DNA of 64,000 nt from Balaenoptera acutorostrata (Eukaryota > Chordata > Mammalia > Artiodactyla > Balaenopteridae), in the NCBI RefSeq assembly GCF_949987535.1, contig NC_080074.1:38051641-38115640 (forward strand), written 5' to 3'. Below the pieces are notes generated by a model. It had not been told where the DNA came from, did not search any database, and saw only the letters and a program-made list of their open reading frames with translations. Positions 26,630 to 38,512 of this stretch are shown piece after piece. The position numbers and the translations under genes are program-made. Within the stretch, counting starts at the first letter, position 1; each line of letters opens with the position of its first letter.

Positions 26630-26745
26630 GGATGCTCCTCACAGCATTATCTAGAATACAAAAATTTGGAAGTATCTTAAATGAGCAACAATAGGGGCCT
26701 GAAATAGGGGTAGAGCTTTAGAATAGATCTTTAGAATTACCTACA
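26630..26745 (+). mobile_element. Old L1M fragment
   Basis: 'cagcattatctagaatacaa' followed by 'atttggaagtatcttaaatg' and 'gcaacaatagggg' follows the L1M 3'-end order. Short and diverged, so only tentative. Confidence 0.45.
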
Positions 26746-27137
26746 TTTTGATATTTAAGGATAAGATTTTATAGTTAAAGCAAACTGAGTTATACAAAGA
26801 TCAACTTCCAACGTCTCTAATTCTTTCAAGACTTGAACTATTTCTCACATCCCCATCTGCAATATTCCCATTGACTTTAATGACTTGCAAAGAAGTTAAT
26901 ATATTCAGAGGAGGCCTGCGGGAAATGGCAGTTTGGCAAAGTGAGTCTGATGGAGAGAGAGCCAGGTTTCTGCATTGTATCCATTTATTCACCCTCACCC
27001 TTTGGTACCTATTGTTCACATGTTTCATTCACACTTTTTTGGGACAAATTTATCACTTTTTTCCTAAAATGTGATTCTTAGTATGTCCAGTATATACTAA
27101 GACAACCTCCTATCAAAGGCAGTTTTTTTATTCATTC

Positions 27138-27150
27138 TAACTTCTAAATT
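27138..27150. repeat. Target-site duplication of the L1 at 27151
   Basis: TAACTTCTAAATT is repeated exactly at 27462-27474. Confidence 0.9.
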
Positions 27151-27461
27151 TTTTTTTTACTTCCTAATTTATTTATTTATTTTTTATACAGCAGGTTCTT
27201 ATTAGTTATCTATTTTATACATATTAGTGTATATATGTTAATCCCAATGTCCTAATTCATCCCACCGCCACCCCCCACTTCCCCCCTTGGTATCCATACG
27301 TTTATTCTCTACCTCTGTGTCTCTATTTCTGCCTTGCAAACCGGTTCATCTGTACCATTTTTCTAGATTCCACATATATACGTTAATATACGATATTTGT
27401 TTTTCTCTTTCTGACTTACTTCACTCTGTATGACAGTCTCTAGGTCCATCCACATCTTATT
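27151..27461 (-). mobile_element. 5'-truncated LINE-1, reverse orientation
   Basis: About 310 bp. Read on the minus strand it runs from the last ORF2 codons ('agtgaagtaagtcagaaag') through 'cagatgaaccggtttgc' and the 3' UTR to an A-rich tail at 27151. It matches the same subfamily as the large L1 at 17372, so it is relatively recent. A 13-bp target duplication flanks it. Confidence 0.93.
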
Positions 27462-27474
27462 TAACTTCTAAATT

Positions 27475-27516
27475 AAAGAATGGCATATGAAGGCAGACAG
27501 CTTCACTGCAAATTTT
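27475..27516 (-). mobile_element. MIR, reverse orientation, first piece
   Basis: 'ggcagacagcttcactgc' fits the 3' half of a MIR read in reverse. It continues beyond the SINE at 27812 and beyond the LTR at 28351, so three pieces belong to one MIR. Confidence 0.6.
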
Positions 27517-27530
27517 GCCTCCACCATTTT

Positions 27531-27797
27531 TTTTCTTTTTTTAATTAATTAATTTATTTACTTATTTATTTTTGGCTGCGTTGGGTCTTCGTTGCTGTGC
27601 GTGGGCTTTCTCTAGTTGTGGTGAGCAGGGGCTTCTCTTTGTTGCAGAGCACGGGCTCTAGGTGCACGGGCTTCAGTAGTTGTGGCACACGGGCTTAGTT
27701 GCTCCGCAGCATATGGGATCTTCCCGGACCAGGGCTCGAACCCGTGTCCCTTGCACTGGCAGGCAGATTCTTAACCAGTGTGCCACCAGGGAAGTCC
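27531..27797 (-). mobile_element. CHR-type SINE inside a MIR
   Basis: Read on the minus strand, it begins GGACTTCCCTGGTGGCAC and has a B box GGTTCGAGCC and a (TAAA)/(TTAA) tail at its far end. It belongs to the shorter, more diverged CHR branch. The target duplication GCCTCCACCATTTT (27517-27530 and 27798-27811) is exact over 14 bp. The target belongs to the MIR that continues on both sides. Confidence 0.93.
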
Positions 27798-27811
27798 GCC
27801 TCCACCATTTT

Positions 27812-27899
27812 CTACCTGAGTGGTCTTTGGCAATAAACTTAACCCTTCTCTTCCTCAGTTTAATCATCTGTAAAAATTTGGAATAAATTAAAACTTACC
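27812..27899 (-). mobile_element. MIR, reverse orientation, second piece
   Basis: 'tggcaataaacttaaccct', 'cttcctcagtttaatcatct' and 'gtaaaaatttggaata' are the reverse MIR core. It breaks at the LTR boundary and resumes at 28351 with 'tacctcatag', the next MIR word. Confidence 0.82.
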
Positions 27900-28350
27900 T
27901 GTTATGGCTTGAATTGTGTCCCTCAAATATTTAAATATTGACGTCATAACCCCCAGTATCTCAGAATATCACCCTATTTTGAAATAGGGTCACTGAACAT
28001 ATAATTACTTAAATGATGTCATACGGGAGTAGAGTGGGCCCCCAATCCAATGGGACTGGTGTCCTTATCAAAAGGGTAAATCTGGACACAGACATGGACA
28101 AAGGAAGAATGCTACGGGAAGATGGAGGCAGAGTCTACAGGCCAAGGCATACCAAAGAGTGCCAACAAACACCAGAAGCCAGGAGAGAGGCATGGAACAG
28201 AGTCTCCCTAATAGCCATCAGAAGAAACCAAACCTGAGATATTTTGGCTCTAGACTTCTACCCTCCAGAACCGTGAGACAATATATTTTTGTTGTTTAAA
28301 CCACCCAGTTTGTGGTACTTTGTTAAGGCAGCCCTAACAAACTGATATAC
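27900..28350 (+). mobile_element. Solo LTR of an ERVL-MaLR element (MLT1-like)
   Basis: It starts TGTTATGGCTTGAATTGTGT and ends in the MLT1 signature 'gtttgtggtactttgttaag' then 'gcagccctaacaaactgata'. 'ccaatgggactggtgtcctt' and 'ctccagaaccgtgagaca' occur in the right order. No internal retroviral sequence follows, so it is a solo LTR left by recombination between two LTRs. TACC occurs at both edges (27896-27899 and 28351-28354), as expected for a short target duplication. The 74-codon open frame is incidental. Confidence 0.9.
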
Positions 28351-28435
28351 TACCTCATAGTACATTTGAGAGAATCAAATGTAAAGCTTATAGAATGATT
28401 CTTCTCACATAATAAGCTAACATTTTTAGCCATCA
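28351..28435 (-). mobile_element. MIR, reverse orientation, third piece
   Basis: 'tacctcatagtacatttgag' then 'gaatcaaatgtaaagctt' and 'ataagctaacatttttagcc' complete the reverse MIR interrupted by the LTR and the SINE. Confidence 0.75.
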
Positions 28436-28779
28436 ACTAAAAGAGAAATAAAAGTCTGGGTACAGTTGTTCTTTGTGGTACTCCTCAATTATGACAGCTA
28501 CCTAGATCTAGTCTGCTCTCTGTAAGTCGGGTAAACTAAAACTTAGCACTTAAATAACCAACTCACCATTTAAAAAAAAATTCCAATGTGAACCCTTCAG
28601 CTAGACTGCCCCCTATCCAAAGAATGCTGCCATCTTTTTCTTTTTTTACCCCTTCAATTTGATGCAAAAACTTCAACTCATTTTTAGCTTTTCTATTTCC
28701 TTCATGATTGGTCACAAAATCTTATTTTTTTTTGGTGTATGTTCAGGTTTTCATAACATAACATTTAGACTATGTTAAT

Positions 28780-28995
28780 GGTCTCCATATTGTTTCCCTG
28801 TATATAAACTCTGCTGCTCAGCACATTATCCTGAAATGTTTTTTTGAGCATGTCATCACCTTGCTAGAAAATGTACAGTGTTTTCAGAAACTGGTTTAAA
28901 TTCTTTAACTTGACATTCAAGACCTTTTATGATTAGACTAACATTTAATTTCCCAAACTCATATTCCACACTCAGGAAGTTGATTTCCATTTAGC
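28780..28995 (+). mobile_element. Probable L2 fragment
   Basis: 'gagcatgtcatcaccttgct', 'aaattctttaacttgacatt' and 'caagaccttttatgatta' follow the L2 ORF2-end order. It is diverged. The flanks from 28436 to 28779 hold nothing that I recognise. Confidence 0.6.
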
Positions 28996-29139
28996 AGTTA
29001 TGCCCAGGGCAGAGAGCATAGCAAAAAAAGGCTCCTGTTTTTGCATTTCATCTTCTGCCAAACAAATACTATGGCTCAATTTTTTAATAAACTGTCTTCT
29101 TTGTTCCCAGAATACTTCACTGCTATTATTTTATTTTTA

Positions 29140-29560
29140 ATAACTATATTAGACTTAGGAAAAAGTTTATAAGATAATATGGTGAATACTTATTTACTAA
29201 TTACCCAGAATAAAATACATAGCCTTAAAAAATATCCTCAGAGGTTCATTATGTGCTCTTCCCCAACATAACCTTCTTTATTAAACTTCAGAGAAAACCA
29301 GGTTCATAAATGTATTTATATTTGTACTATGTTTCTACCTTTAAAAAATACATAGTATTATTTGTACATTTAGTATTTTATATTTATGCTGTATGTATCC
29401 CTCTACAACTTGTTTTTTACCCCAAATTATGCCCTTGGGACTCATCCTATTGATTCATGTAGCTCTAGTTCACTTATTTTTCCTTTTGTATGGATTTTAT
29501 GTGTGATTATATCAAAATGAATCCATTATCCTGTTGGTGGACATTTAGTTGGCATCTGAT
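29140..29560 (-). mobile_element. Old L1M, reverse orientation, 3' portion
   Basis: 'gggactcatcctattgattc' then 'tgtagctctagttcactt' and 'atcctgttggtggacatt' is the well-known reverse L1M 3' region. It is interrupted at about 29565-29690 and continues to the right into ORF2 sequence, giving an L1M remnant of roughly 2 kb. Confidence 0.72.
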
Positions 29561-29564
29561 TTTA

Positions 29565-29690
29565 TTCCATTCATTTATCATTCATTAAAGAAATATTTTA
29601 TCAAGCATCAAAGATACAAGAGGAAAATGAATTACCAGTCCTCCTGAGGCTTACGTTCTAGTACAAATCCATCCTCTTTTACAAACAAAC
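29565..29690 (-). mobile_element. Short L2 fragment interrupting L1M
   Basis: 'ccattcatttatcattcatt' then 'aaagaaatattttatcaag' and 'gaggcttacgttctagta' look like the reverse L2 3' end. L1M wording stops before it and resumes after it, so it appears to be a later insertion. No target duplication is visible. Confidence 0.5.
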
Positions 29691-30212
29691 ATGAGTTTAT
29701 CTAGAGTAAATTTCCAGTGATGAAATTGCTGGGGCATTGATTATACATATCTTTAACATCAGTAGAAACTGTCAAATTTTCCTCCACAGTGATTATACCA
29801 GAATATTAGAATGTTATTTGATCTACATCCTCATTAATACTCGACATTGTCAAACATAAATTTTACCAACCTGATAGTTGTAAAATAGTTTCTCATTATA
29901 GTCTTAATATGCAATTCCCTAATTACTATAGATATAAAATTTTTTTAAAGTTCATAGGCCATTTGTGTTTCCTGTGCTTTTGTCTATTTCTTGTACTGGA
30001 ATATTTGACTTTTTAAAACTGATTGGTAGGAGTTCTTTATATGTTTTTGCATGCTAATCTTAATGCCTTTAAACAAAGTTTTATAATTTTCTCTACAAAA
30101 GTCAACAATTCTTTTGATATATTAGTCTTACCCTATATATTAACTTTTTAAAATGATGTTTATAAATTACATTTTCTAATTGTTTGTGTTTGTAAATGGA
30201 TTTTATTTGGGG
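29691..30212 (-). mobile_element. Old L1M, reverse orientation, middle portion
   Basis: 'ccagtgatgaaattgctggg', 'gtcaaattttcctccaca', 'ctacatcctcattaatactc', 'cataggccatttgtgtttcc' and 'gattggtaggagttctttat' occur in L1 antisense order. Diverged, with no surviving frame. Confidence 0.75.
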
Positions 30213-30221
30213 ATCTAAGTC

Positions 30222-30422
30222 AGGGGTTAGCAAATCTTTCTATAAAAGTCTAGTTAGTAAATATTTTCAGCTTTGTAGGCCAAGGAGCAAAATCCAGCAA
30301 CTGTTCTCACCAAAAAGCTAAGAAATTTTTTACATTTAAAATCATTTTTAGCTCACGGGTCTTAGAAAAACAGGCAGCAAAATGGATGTGATCTACAGGC
30401 TGTGTAGTTTGCCAAACCTTTT
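30222..30422. mobile_element. hAT-type non-autonomous DNA transposon inside L1M
   Basis: The left end CAGGGGTTAGCAAATCTTTC and the right end 'gtagtttgccaaacctttt' are the eroded inverted termini of a common Charlie-type element. The interior 'tagtaaatattttcagcttt' and 'gtaggccaaggagcaaaatc' agree. The 8-bp target duplication is eroded (ATCTAAGT against ACTAAATT at best). Confidence 0.72.
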
Positions 30423-30429
30423 ACTAAAT

Positions 30430-31340
30430 TGTAGCAGACTTACCAAATTCTATTGTTAAGTGTAATAACTTGTAGATTTGTGTGAATGTTCTAGTTAGGC
30501 AATCATATTGTATAGGATGTGGAGTATTTATACTTTTCTTTCTAATCATCATAAAATTACTTCTTTTTACTCTATTTGGTTAGGACTTCCAGAAAAATAT
30601 TTAGTAAAAGTGTGTTGATTGTGTTATACTCTTGTTTTTTGTATAAAAGGGACCATCATAATATTTCACCATTGGGTATGGTATTTGTTATGGGCTTGTA
30701 TCAGAACATTTGTCAGCTTAAGGGACTGTCTTCTATTCCTAGTTTCCTGAGAGTTTATTATTATTATTATTATTACTATTATTATTCTTATTTTACTATA
30801 AATGCATAATCATTTTTACTTATTTTTCTTCTTTTAAATTAAAATTTTATTTTCCCCTTATGACTAAAGAAAAGCATATGAAGATATTTTCTCATGTTAA
30901 ACTTTTTTGATTACTTGTATTAAGCTTTGCTGAATAAGATTTGCTGCTATTTTACTTAGAATTTTTCATCTATGTAATATATAAGGTTAATCCATAAATT
31001 TCCTTTCTCATATTGCCCTTTTCTGGTTTTGATATCAACACTATATTAGCTTCATAAAGTGAATTGGAGAGTATACTCACTTTATGATTATTTGAAAGGA
31101 TTTGCATGTAATTGAAATTATCTGTTTCTTGAAAATAGGCTTCACCTGCAAAAACATCTGAGATCAGTAGGTTTAGGTATGTATGTGTGCAGATTCTAAA
31201 CTATTGATTCCATTTCTTTAATGGTTCTATATCTTTTGAGATTTTTATTTCTTAAAAATGAGATTTGATAAGATATGTTCTAGGAAAAATTGCTCCTTTT
31301 ACCTAAGTCTTCAAGTTTATTGGCATAGATTTGTATTACT
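30430..31340 (-). mobile_element. Old L1M, reverse orientation, ORF2 portion
   Basis: 'ttctggttttgatatcaaca' followed by 'ctatattagcttcataaag' is the antisense of the L1 reverse transcriptase region, and 'tttgaaaggatttgcatg' follows in order. An (ATT)n tract at about 30757-30797 interrupts it. All frames are destroyed. Confidence 0.7.
30757..30797. repeat. (TTA)n microsatellite
   Basis: About twelve ATT/TTA units with two interruptions; it gives a chance run of Tyr codons in one frame. Confidence 0.9.
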
Positions 31341-31344
31341 TTGA

Positions 31345-31575
31345 GTTTTAAGACATTTTATTATGAAAAATTTCCAAACATTCATCAAATAGATTAATAA
31401 ACTCCCCTGTACCCATTTGCCAACATCAATTATATATAATTATATAAACATTCTACTGTTTAATTTCATCTATCTTCCTGACACACTTTTTTTTGGCACA
31501 AATCCAATAAATCATATAATTTTTTCTGTGAATAATTCACTATGTATTCATTTAAAAATTAATAATAATAAATAA
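31345..31575. repeat. Old interspersed repeat, probably L1M 3' UTR
   Basis: 'cattttattatgaaaaattt', 'cccctgtacccatttgccaa' and 'ggcacaaatccaataaatca' have the texture of an old LINE 3' region. The family is uncertain. Confidence 0.45.
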
Positions 31576-31799
31576 ATATCTTCTAATATCCATCTGCATT
31601 TAGCTTTCCTCTTTTTTTTTTTTTTTGAATGCATCCTTTGGGGAAAAATTTAAGCTTCTAACCTCAGTCTGGTTTTCTCTGTAGTTTCTCTCTTAGAATG
31701 AATTAGTTTCAGTGCTCATATGGCCTTGTTAGTCATTTTATCTTCATGTTTAAAAGCTATTCTGTAATTATAACATTGCATAGAGAAAAACTATGCAAC

Positions 31800-31945
31800 T
31801 TGAAATTAGAGAATCTGAATTATAGTTCTCACTTACTATCTACATGCAATTTGCAAGTTATTTAGGTCTTCTGCATCTCTGTTTTCTTAATTGGTTCAAC
31901 AGAGCAAAGTATTTTTATTTATCTCCTACTGAGAATTCAAGAATT
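31800..31945 (-). mobile_element. Probable MIR, reverse orientation
   Basis: 'caatttgcaagttatttagg' then 'catctctgttttcttaattg' has the spacing of the reverse MIR core. Weak. Confidence 0.45.
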
Positions 31946-34900
31946 TAAATATATATTAATATACTTGTAAATTTTTAAATGCTATAGAGAATGTCATTTG
32001 CAAAAGCAATATGAAATGCTGTATTAATCAGTGCAAATTTCTCTGGACCTCTGAATGGAGAACTCAATGTGCATGATCTACTGATGGCATATAAGTAGCC
32101 CAATCTCTGTATATTAGGGATCAAGTTTTAAGTTTGTCCTATAATATTTGATATGAGCAGAATTTTGCAGAGGAATATAATTTAATAATAATCCTACTGC
32201 TGCTGGTTTGGAGTTGGGTAAAAGAGGTGATGATATTTTCAACTCTTAAAGATTTATGTTCTATCCAATGGCAAAAAGAATTCTCTTCTGTCCCAGTATT
32301 TATACTTTGAAAATTATAGCAGAGGTGCTAGGACAGTATGTCTCCATACATTTTCCAGCTACCACTTGCAATCTCTTTCATTAATTCTCATACTCATTTT
32401 CCTAACCCTCATATTAAAATTTTATACTGGATTCTAGGCTTAAGCAAATTTTTGGTTGTTGAGATATAAATGAGCAAGAAGTGTAAATGGAAAATGTGTT
32501 ATGTTGTCTTTTTCTACATGCTTGTTTAATTGTGGTACTGGATATATTTGGGTGATGATGGAGTTAATTTAGCTTAGTAAAGAGGAAGAAAAAATGGAGG
32601 CAACGAGGATAACTGGGTATCCTGAGCTTGTATTAGGACATCTGTAATGCTGAAATATGAGAAACTTGTTCCTATTTCCTGCCTTCCTCTCAATCAGTTT
32701 GCATATATACAGAAATGTGTTAGTTCCCAAGGGCTGTTTCAAACTCTTACTGTATGCAAGTATCTGTATGTACATATGTTCACACACACACACACACACA
32801 CACACAAAACCCTTTGGCATTTGCAATTTTGCCTTTGTAGCAAAAGATACGGCTTTAGTCCAAACAAGATATGATGAAATTGTCTTAGAAATAAAGGACA
32901 TGGATGTATTGTCTCTCTATTCTTCTTCTGTTTAGGGTGATATTTGAATCTTAAATGTCTACTTTGCACAATTGCTTATATCATAAATCAGTGTGACGAT
33001 GGCAATAGCCCATGTCAGACTTTTCATGCCAGCTGATGTCCAGTCATTAAATAACTCTATCAGTCACCATGATGCTTGGAATTGAGAAAGTTATTTTATC
33101 ACACATTAGTCTGGCAATGAATAAAAGGCCAGTGGCCATTTTGAGTGTTAGACTTCTGTTTCTACAGAATATATAAAACTATAAAATTGATCCAACTAAA
33201 AAAATGCTTCCACTTCTGCAGATACTATAAAGTTGTAACTTTTTTTTTCCCTAGAACTATAACTCACTTATCATCAAAGTATCAAAAACTTCTGAGTGCT
33301 TATTTTTGACAGCACGCTGGAGGGTAGATATTGAACCATCAACAATGACGAGAAGAAAACTATGCAGGATAAGATATTGACAACCTGCTCAAGCCACCCT
33401 AAGATGAAACCTAAATTTACTAGAGCTTATACTACTTCTATTGTATGATTCAGCAGGTATATACCAGTGTGACATACCACCTGGGTGTTCTGATTTTTCA
33501 GGCAGTTCTTATGACATACAAGTTGCTAACAATATTGAACTTTATCATTGTTTAGAACTAACTTTCTTATTTTAAAGTGATATATGATCAGGAACAAGAT
33601 GTTACTTAATGTGGGGGAGAGAGAAGAAGTTTTGTGAGAAGTGTCTGGAGGAAGTGAAAAATTGGATGTGGAGAAGGAGAGCACAAGATGGTTTATGCTC
33701 AAACTTGCTTCCATTTACTAGTTTTGAAATCTCTAAAAAGAGTCCTACAATTAAAAAGTGAAGGTAAATGTTTTCAAAGTGATTTCGGAATACAGAGAAT
33801 ATACAGTGTCATCTCAGGGCTTAGGAGACAAAGTGTGATCTTGAGTGGTTGGTAGTCTTTTTTCAATATCCATGAGGATCATACTGCAGCTCTGACACCA
33901 TGAGAACTGAAACATTATTAATGTCCAGGAGAACTTCACATCTAGATGGAAATGAGTAGAAAAACTTGAGAGAATGTCTTTGGAATTATATAAAATACAC
34001 ATTGGTGACCTTCAAAAATAATAGGAGATTGGGGAAATGGTGGAATGAGTGTTATGGTGCTGAAGTCATTCTCTTTAAAACTAGAAGGTGGCAAAATAGG
34101 GTAATACTAATAACCTAATATACATAAATATAAGTTACATAGGTAGGAAGGGATGGTGTCTCATGATCTTAACAGCCAGTGGTATAGAGGGAGAGAATAT
34201 TTTTATGTATTGCAAAAGGTTAATGAATTATCTCATAGTCATACTGTATTGAGTACTAAGACAAAAAGCAAAAACAAAATTCTGCTTGTGGGACTTTCTG
34301 CAGACTAACTGTTTGAAAATAATTGATATGTAGCTATTCTAATATCTTCAATTCAATATCTTTATAGTTGAACATCTAAATCTTTTTGTTCATTGTTTCA
34401 TTTGACTTTGACTTATAGTGGCTTCACTTCTTTCACATTTGGTGATCTTTGATAGACTTTATAGCTTCACCTTATCCATTGAGAATCTAGCATAACACAA
34501 ATTGGGAAATCTTTTTTCCTAAGACAATTTACTTCTACATTTACTAGTATCCAAGCTGAGATCGTTTCAGCCTCCTGATGATCATAGTCAGTGGGGAAAT
34601 CACAGACTCTGTGTCTCAATTTCATTCCATCTAAGACTGAATATCCTCACGGCAGTGTTATTGTTGGTTAATGTCCTCAGAACAACCATTTTTAGGGCCA
34701 TGTACCGCTCTAGCGCTGGATCATTTTTTTTTTTTTTTTACTATGAGAAGATAATTAAAGACCACCTTATATCTTGTGAAACCAACTATGCCTTCTGGGA
34801 AGTGTTCTATTTAGGATATAGTTGGACTGTTGTAACAATGGTCTATCAATACACTTAGCCACTTGCAAACACAATGTGCGAAGCAGAAGAAACATTAACT

Positions 34901-35759
34901 ATATACAGACATTTGTCATCACTACCTCCTGGAGCTTTTATTGTTAGAATCTACAAAATAATCTGAAATACTGGTGTGCTATGCCTCCTCTTTTACCTGA
35001 CATTACTCTTTGCCTTTTTAAAAAAATCTTGGAAGTCACCAGTTGGAGAGTTTTCAAACATGGTAAGGCACTTTATTTCTGGGGTTTTTGTTGTTGTTAA
35101 TCTTAAAGTTTATGGTTTTCTCATTTTGAAAATAATTTATACTTGAATAATTATTTGGAAAAATATATTTTAAAAAGAGGAAAAATGACAACTGTAATTC
35201 CTTCATATAGAAAAATAGCATTATCATTTTGAATTATTCAATTCTAGCACACATATGCATTTTTACTAATATATTTTCATTTAATATGAATAATTGATAA
35301 CATATTTTCATTTAAGGAACAGATTTTTAAAAAATAAATTTATATGATCAATCTAGAAGTTCAAATAAACTTTAAAAATTGAAACAAAATATGGCATAAA
35401 ATTTTAACACCCTAATGTAACCACTCTAATACTTTAATAAACCCTATCAAGATCTCTAAGTATACCCACACACACACGATTTCCATATATAGCATATTAT
35501 GTAATATCATGTTATACATGCTGTTCTATAACTATCCTTTTCTCTTAATAGTATGTTCTAAACTGCACAGGAACAACTTTTAAGAAAAATTGCAATAAGT
35601 ATACAGCTCAAGAGAATAGTTTAATTGAGATAGTGAAAGCTTAGATATATAACATTTATTCTCATCTTTTCATGAGATCTTTCAAATATGTGCCTTTATA
35701 AATCATTGCCATCTGTGATTTGGTTCGTTTCCAATCATTCTTGCATGCATGTATACATT
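31946..35759. other. Unique sequence with a CA microsatellite; no gene seen
   Basis: A (CA)13 tract lies at about 32781-32806, a short CA run near 35467 and a T13 run near 34726. Otherwise there is no long frame, and nothing with coding or RNA-gene features is recognised. Some of 35380-35570 may be very old L1M. Confidence 0.5.
32781..32806. repeat. (CA)n microsatellite
   Basis: Thirteen uninterrupted CA units; a typical polymorphic mammalian microsatellite. Confidence 0.95.
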
Positions 35760-35764
35760 AGGCA

Positions 35765-36085
35765 TTAATTTCACTATTGAGAGTCCATTATTTTGAGTGC
35801 TAGGATTAGATGCTGGGAAACAAACGTAGCTCTGCCTTTGAGACATACCAACTCAGTGAAGAGGAAACAGAATTAAATACATATAAAACATATTCATGAC
35901 CTATATAAAAAACACTGGGGGTACTTAGAGGAGTGGGCAATTCTTCCTAAGGGGGAAATTGGTTTAAAAACCCTAAAGAAGAATATCTTAGTTGAGTCTT
36001 GAAGATAAAAGATGTTTGTTTAACTTATGGACTTGTAAGACTCAGGGTGAAGGAGAAGAAATACGAAATAGTATCTGGTATTCAA
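35765..36085 (-). mobile_element. L2 fragment, reverse orientation
   Basis: 'gagtgctaggattagatgct', 'gggaaacaaacgtagctctg', 'cctttgagacat' and 'gtgggcaattcttccta' are collinear with the reverse L2 3' region. Diverged. Confidence 0.65.
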
Positions 36086-37234
36086 GTAACAGCAAGTTCA
36101 ATATAGTCAGTAAGTCAAAGTGTAAGATTATTAAATTATAGGTAGTAGTGGTAGCACTAAGCAAACCTAATTAACAAGAAAGTTAATCAGGTAGAAAAAG
36201 ACATTTTTCCGAATTCAATTCATTTTCAGTGATATGTACTCCTTGTATTATCAGGCACAGCAATACATATGTATTATATGCTCTCCTGCTATGATGGTGA
36301 GATTAGATATTCATTTCAGTAAACACTTGAGTATGTTTTAATTAAAATGCCTTCTGAGAAAATGGAATGTCGCATTTTTAAATAGAATTTCAGGTTGCTA
36401 TAGTAACTAATAAAACTGCCACTATTTATTCAAAATAACATAAAAAGCATCTTTAAAGATGGTAAATCACTTTCAAAGTATCCTGACCATTAGTTACTGA
36501 TATTAAATTGAATTGTATTAACAATTAGTTGAATGTTTCATGTGTGAGAAACTGCAGAAAATGTATATAGAAAAACAGGAAATAGAGATACCTTTTAAAA
36601 GCTTATGTGTTAGATGGAAACAAATGTTTAATGCACCTTCTACAAAAGAGAAGACGGTTTCTCTTCACTGATCAGCTCATCTGTTAAGTTCAAATCATCC
36701 AGTAAAATTATTTTTTGTTGCTGTTCCCATGAAAGTATGCAAGCCACTGAAGCATAAGGGTAGCTAAATGAGGGAAACAGTGAGTGACATAAGTGAGTAA
36801 TGCATCCTGGAAATCTGTAGCTCTTATGGTAAAATTCCTGCAGGAATACCTGTCTCTATGTTGTAGACCTTCTGACATTGGAAACAAAAGGCCAACTGCA
36901 AAAAGGTTTAAATATTTAGTTTTTTCACAATATAATGAATGCAATTTGAATCTAAGATATTTTCTGATACAGTTTGAAAGTTAGTTTAGTCAAATTAATA
37001 CATAATCATGTTTGTGTTTACCTAATAATGGCAGAGACCGCTAGATTATTAAAAAAATTAAGTCAGGAGCTTGAGGTCAAGAATCCAAGTATAAAAGTTA
37101 AGAAGAATGCCAGCCAAAGATTTCAAAGACACACTCAAGGCTTGAAAGCAAATTCCAAAAATTACACGTGTGCATACTACTAGTGGACAACATGATGCTT
37201 TCTCTTCTTTTTTAAGAAAGCAGCATATTTGCTC
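36086..37234. other. Unique sequence, nothing recognised
   Basis: Short overlapping frames of 63-78 codons on both strands (36708-37183) have no recognisable motif and no splice context, so I do not call a gene. Confidence 0.5.
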
Positions 37235-37370
37235 TATTGTTCTAGATGTTCTTTCTCTGGCCTTCGTTTCCTCATCTTCATTTTCAGGATGGTGAAAATA
37301 ATGCATACTGCAAATGGAGAAATGATTTTAAGGATTCTAGCACAGTGCCAATAATCTTTGGTTCCTTCTT
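37235..37370 (-). mobile_element. MIR, reverse orientation
   Basis: 'ggccttcgtttcctcatctt' then 'tttcaggatggtgaaaataa' and 'gattctagcacagtgcc' follow the reverse MIR order. Confidence 0.65.
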
Positions 37371-38314
37371 TTGCCCACTGTCTTCAAGTTTCATAAGATT
37401 TTATAAATCCTACTTTGCCACAGAAATTTACAGAAGAGTGTTTTCACTGAAGGCATAATTTTGAAATTAAGGAAGAGTTAAAAAGTCCTGCATTTTTTTA
37501 AAAAAATGAGCAAATCACGCATGGCAAAGCAAAGTAATTGGTTTCATCGATAAAAAGATGCAAACAGATTCTGAGATCCTTTGTCTTATTAGTGCTGACA
37601 TGATTCATTACTTACATTTAAGAATCCCACCCACATTGTTTTGCTTCTATGTCGTTGTATTTCCTAGAATAGTAAAAGAAAAAAAAGTATATTCTTTCCT
37701 TTATATTGTTTTATTTTTCCGTTTAAAGAATTTGAAAACTTTAGCTGAAATCCTCCTTACATCCTAATGTTTTTCAGGGTTAGTCATTTATCTGTGAGGG
37801 TTTCAGGAATTTTTTATGGAGTAATGGAACAGACATAAGCATTTCTTATTAAATGGCTCCATAAAATTTTTTATGATAATTTGGAATCAGAACTTAATTT
37901 TTAAATGTAATTTTCATGAATTAACTATTTTCCTCATTTGTTCTAGCAATATTTGATGGAAAGCACATGTTTTCTTTGAGAAGACAGAGTTAGAAGGTAT
38001 GATCAGAAGAAAAACTTAAATCCTACCAGAGAAAAGAACTACTAGGCATTCATAAGAAAATAATATTTTAAAACTAGGACTGGACATTTTATTATTTTTT
38101 TAAAATAGTAAAATGAAATAAAATGATGTCTATCAGCCAAAAATTATCCAAGAAACAGATGGCAAGAAAAAAATGTTTTGTGTATCATCAATTAGTTCAT
38201 GTTAGTTCTAGCATTCTAAGGAAAGAAAACTCTTTTCTTAAAATTTATTTATTTTTCCAATGTTAAAGATAATTACCCTGATATTAAGGTGGTGAAATCA
38301 AAGCATGAAAATTA
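37371..38314. other. Unique AT-rich sequence, nothing recognised
   Basis: No frame above 69 codons and no repeat hallmark. Confidence 0.5.
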
Positions 38315-38512
38315 GCTGCTAGAATTAGAAAATTCTGAGTTTTCATCCCATATCCACTGCATATATATTACTTTACTTCTGTAAGACCCAGTTTCCTCAA
38401 CTATAAAAAGGAGAAAATAGTAAACAACTGTATGTAAAATATGAGATTATATGTGTGACACCTTTAGCAAACACTGTGTTGTTGATGGTAAACAATCAAT
38501 AAATGTTATCAT
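38315..38512 (-). mobile_element. MIR, reverse orientation
   Basis: 'gacccagtttcctcaactat' then 'aaaaaggagaaaatagta' and 'caatcaataaatgttatcat' is the reverse MIR core and end. Confidence 0.75.

Noticed and set aside
27680..27886. Short frames across 27673-27886
   Set aside because: They come from the CHR SINE at 27531 and are not genes.
36708..37306. Clustered 60-80 codon frames on both strands, possible small gene
   Set aside because: No start context, domain, splice sites or consistent frame. The density of short frames is as expected by chance.
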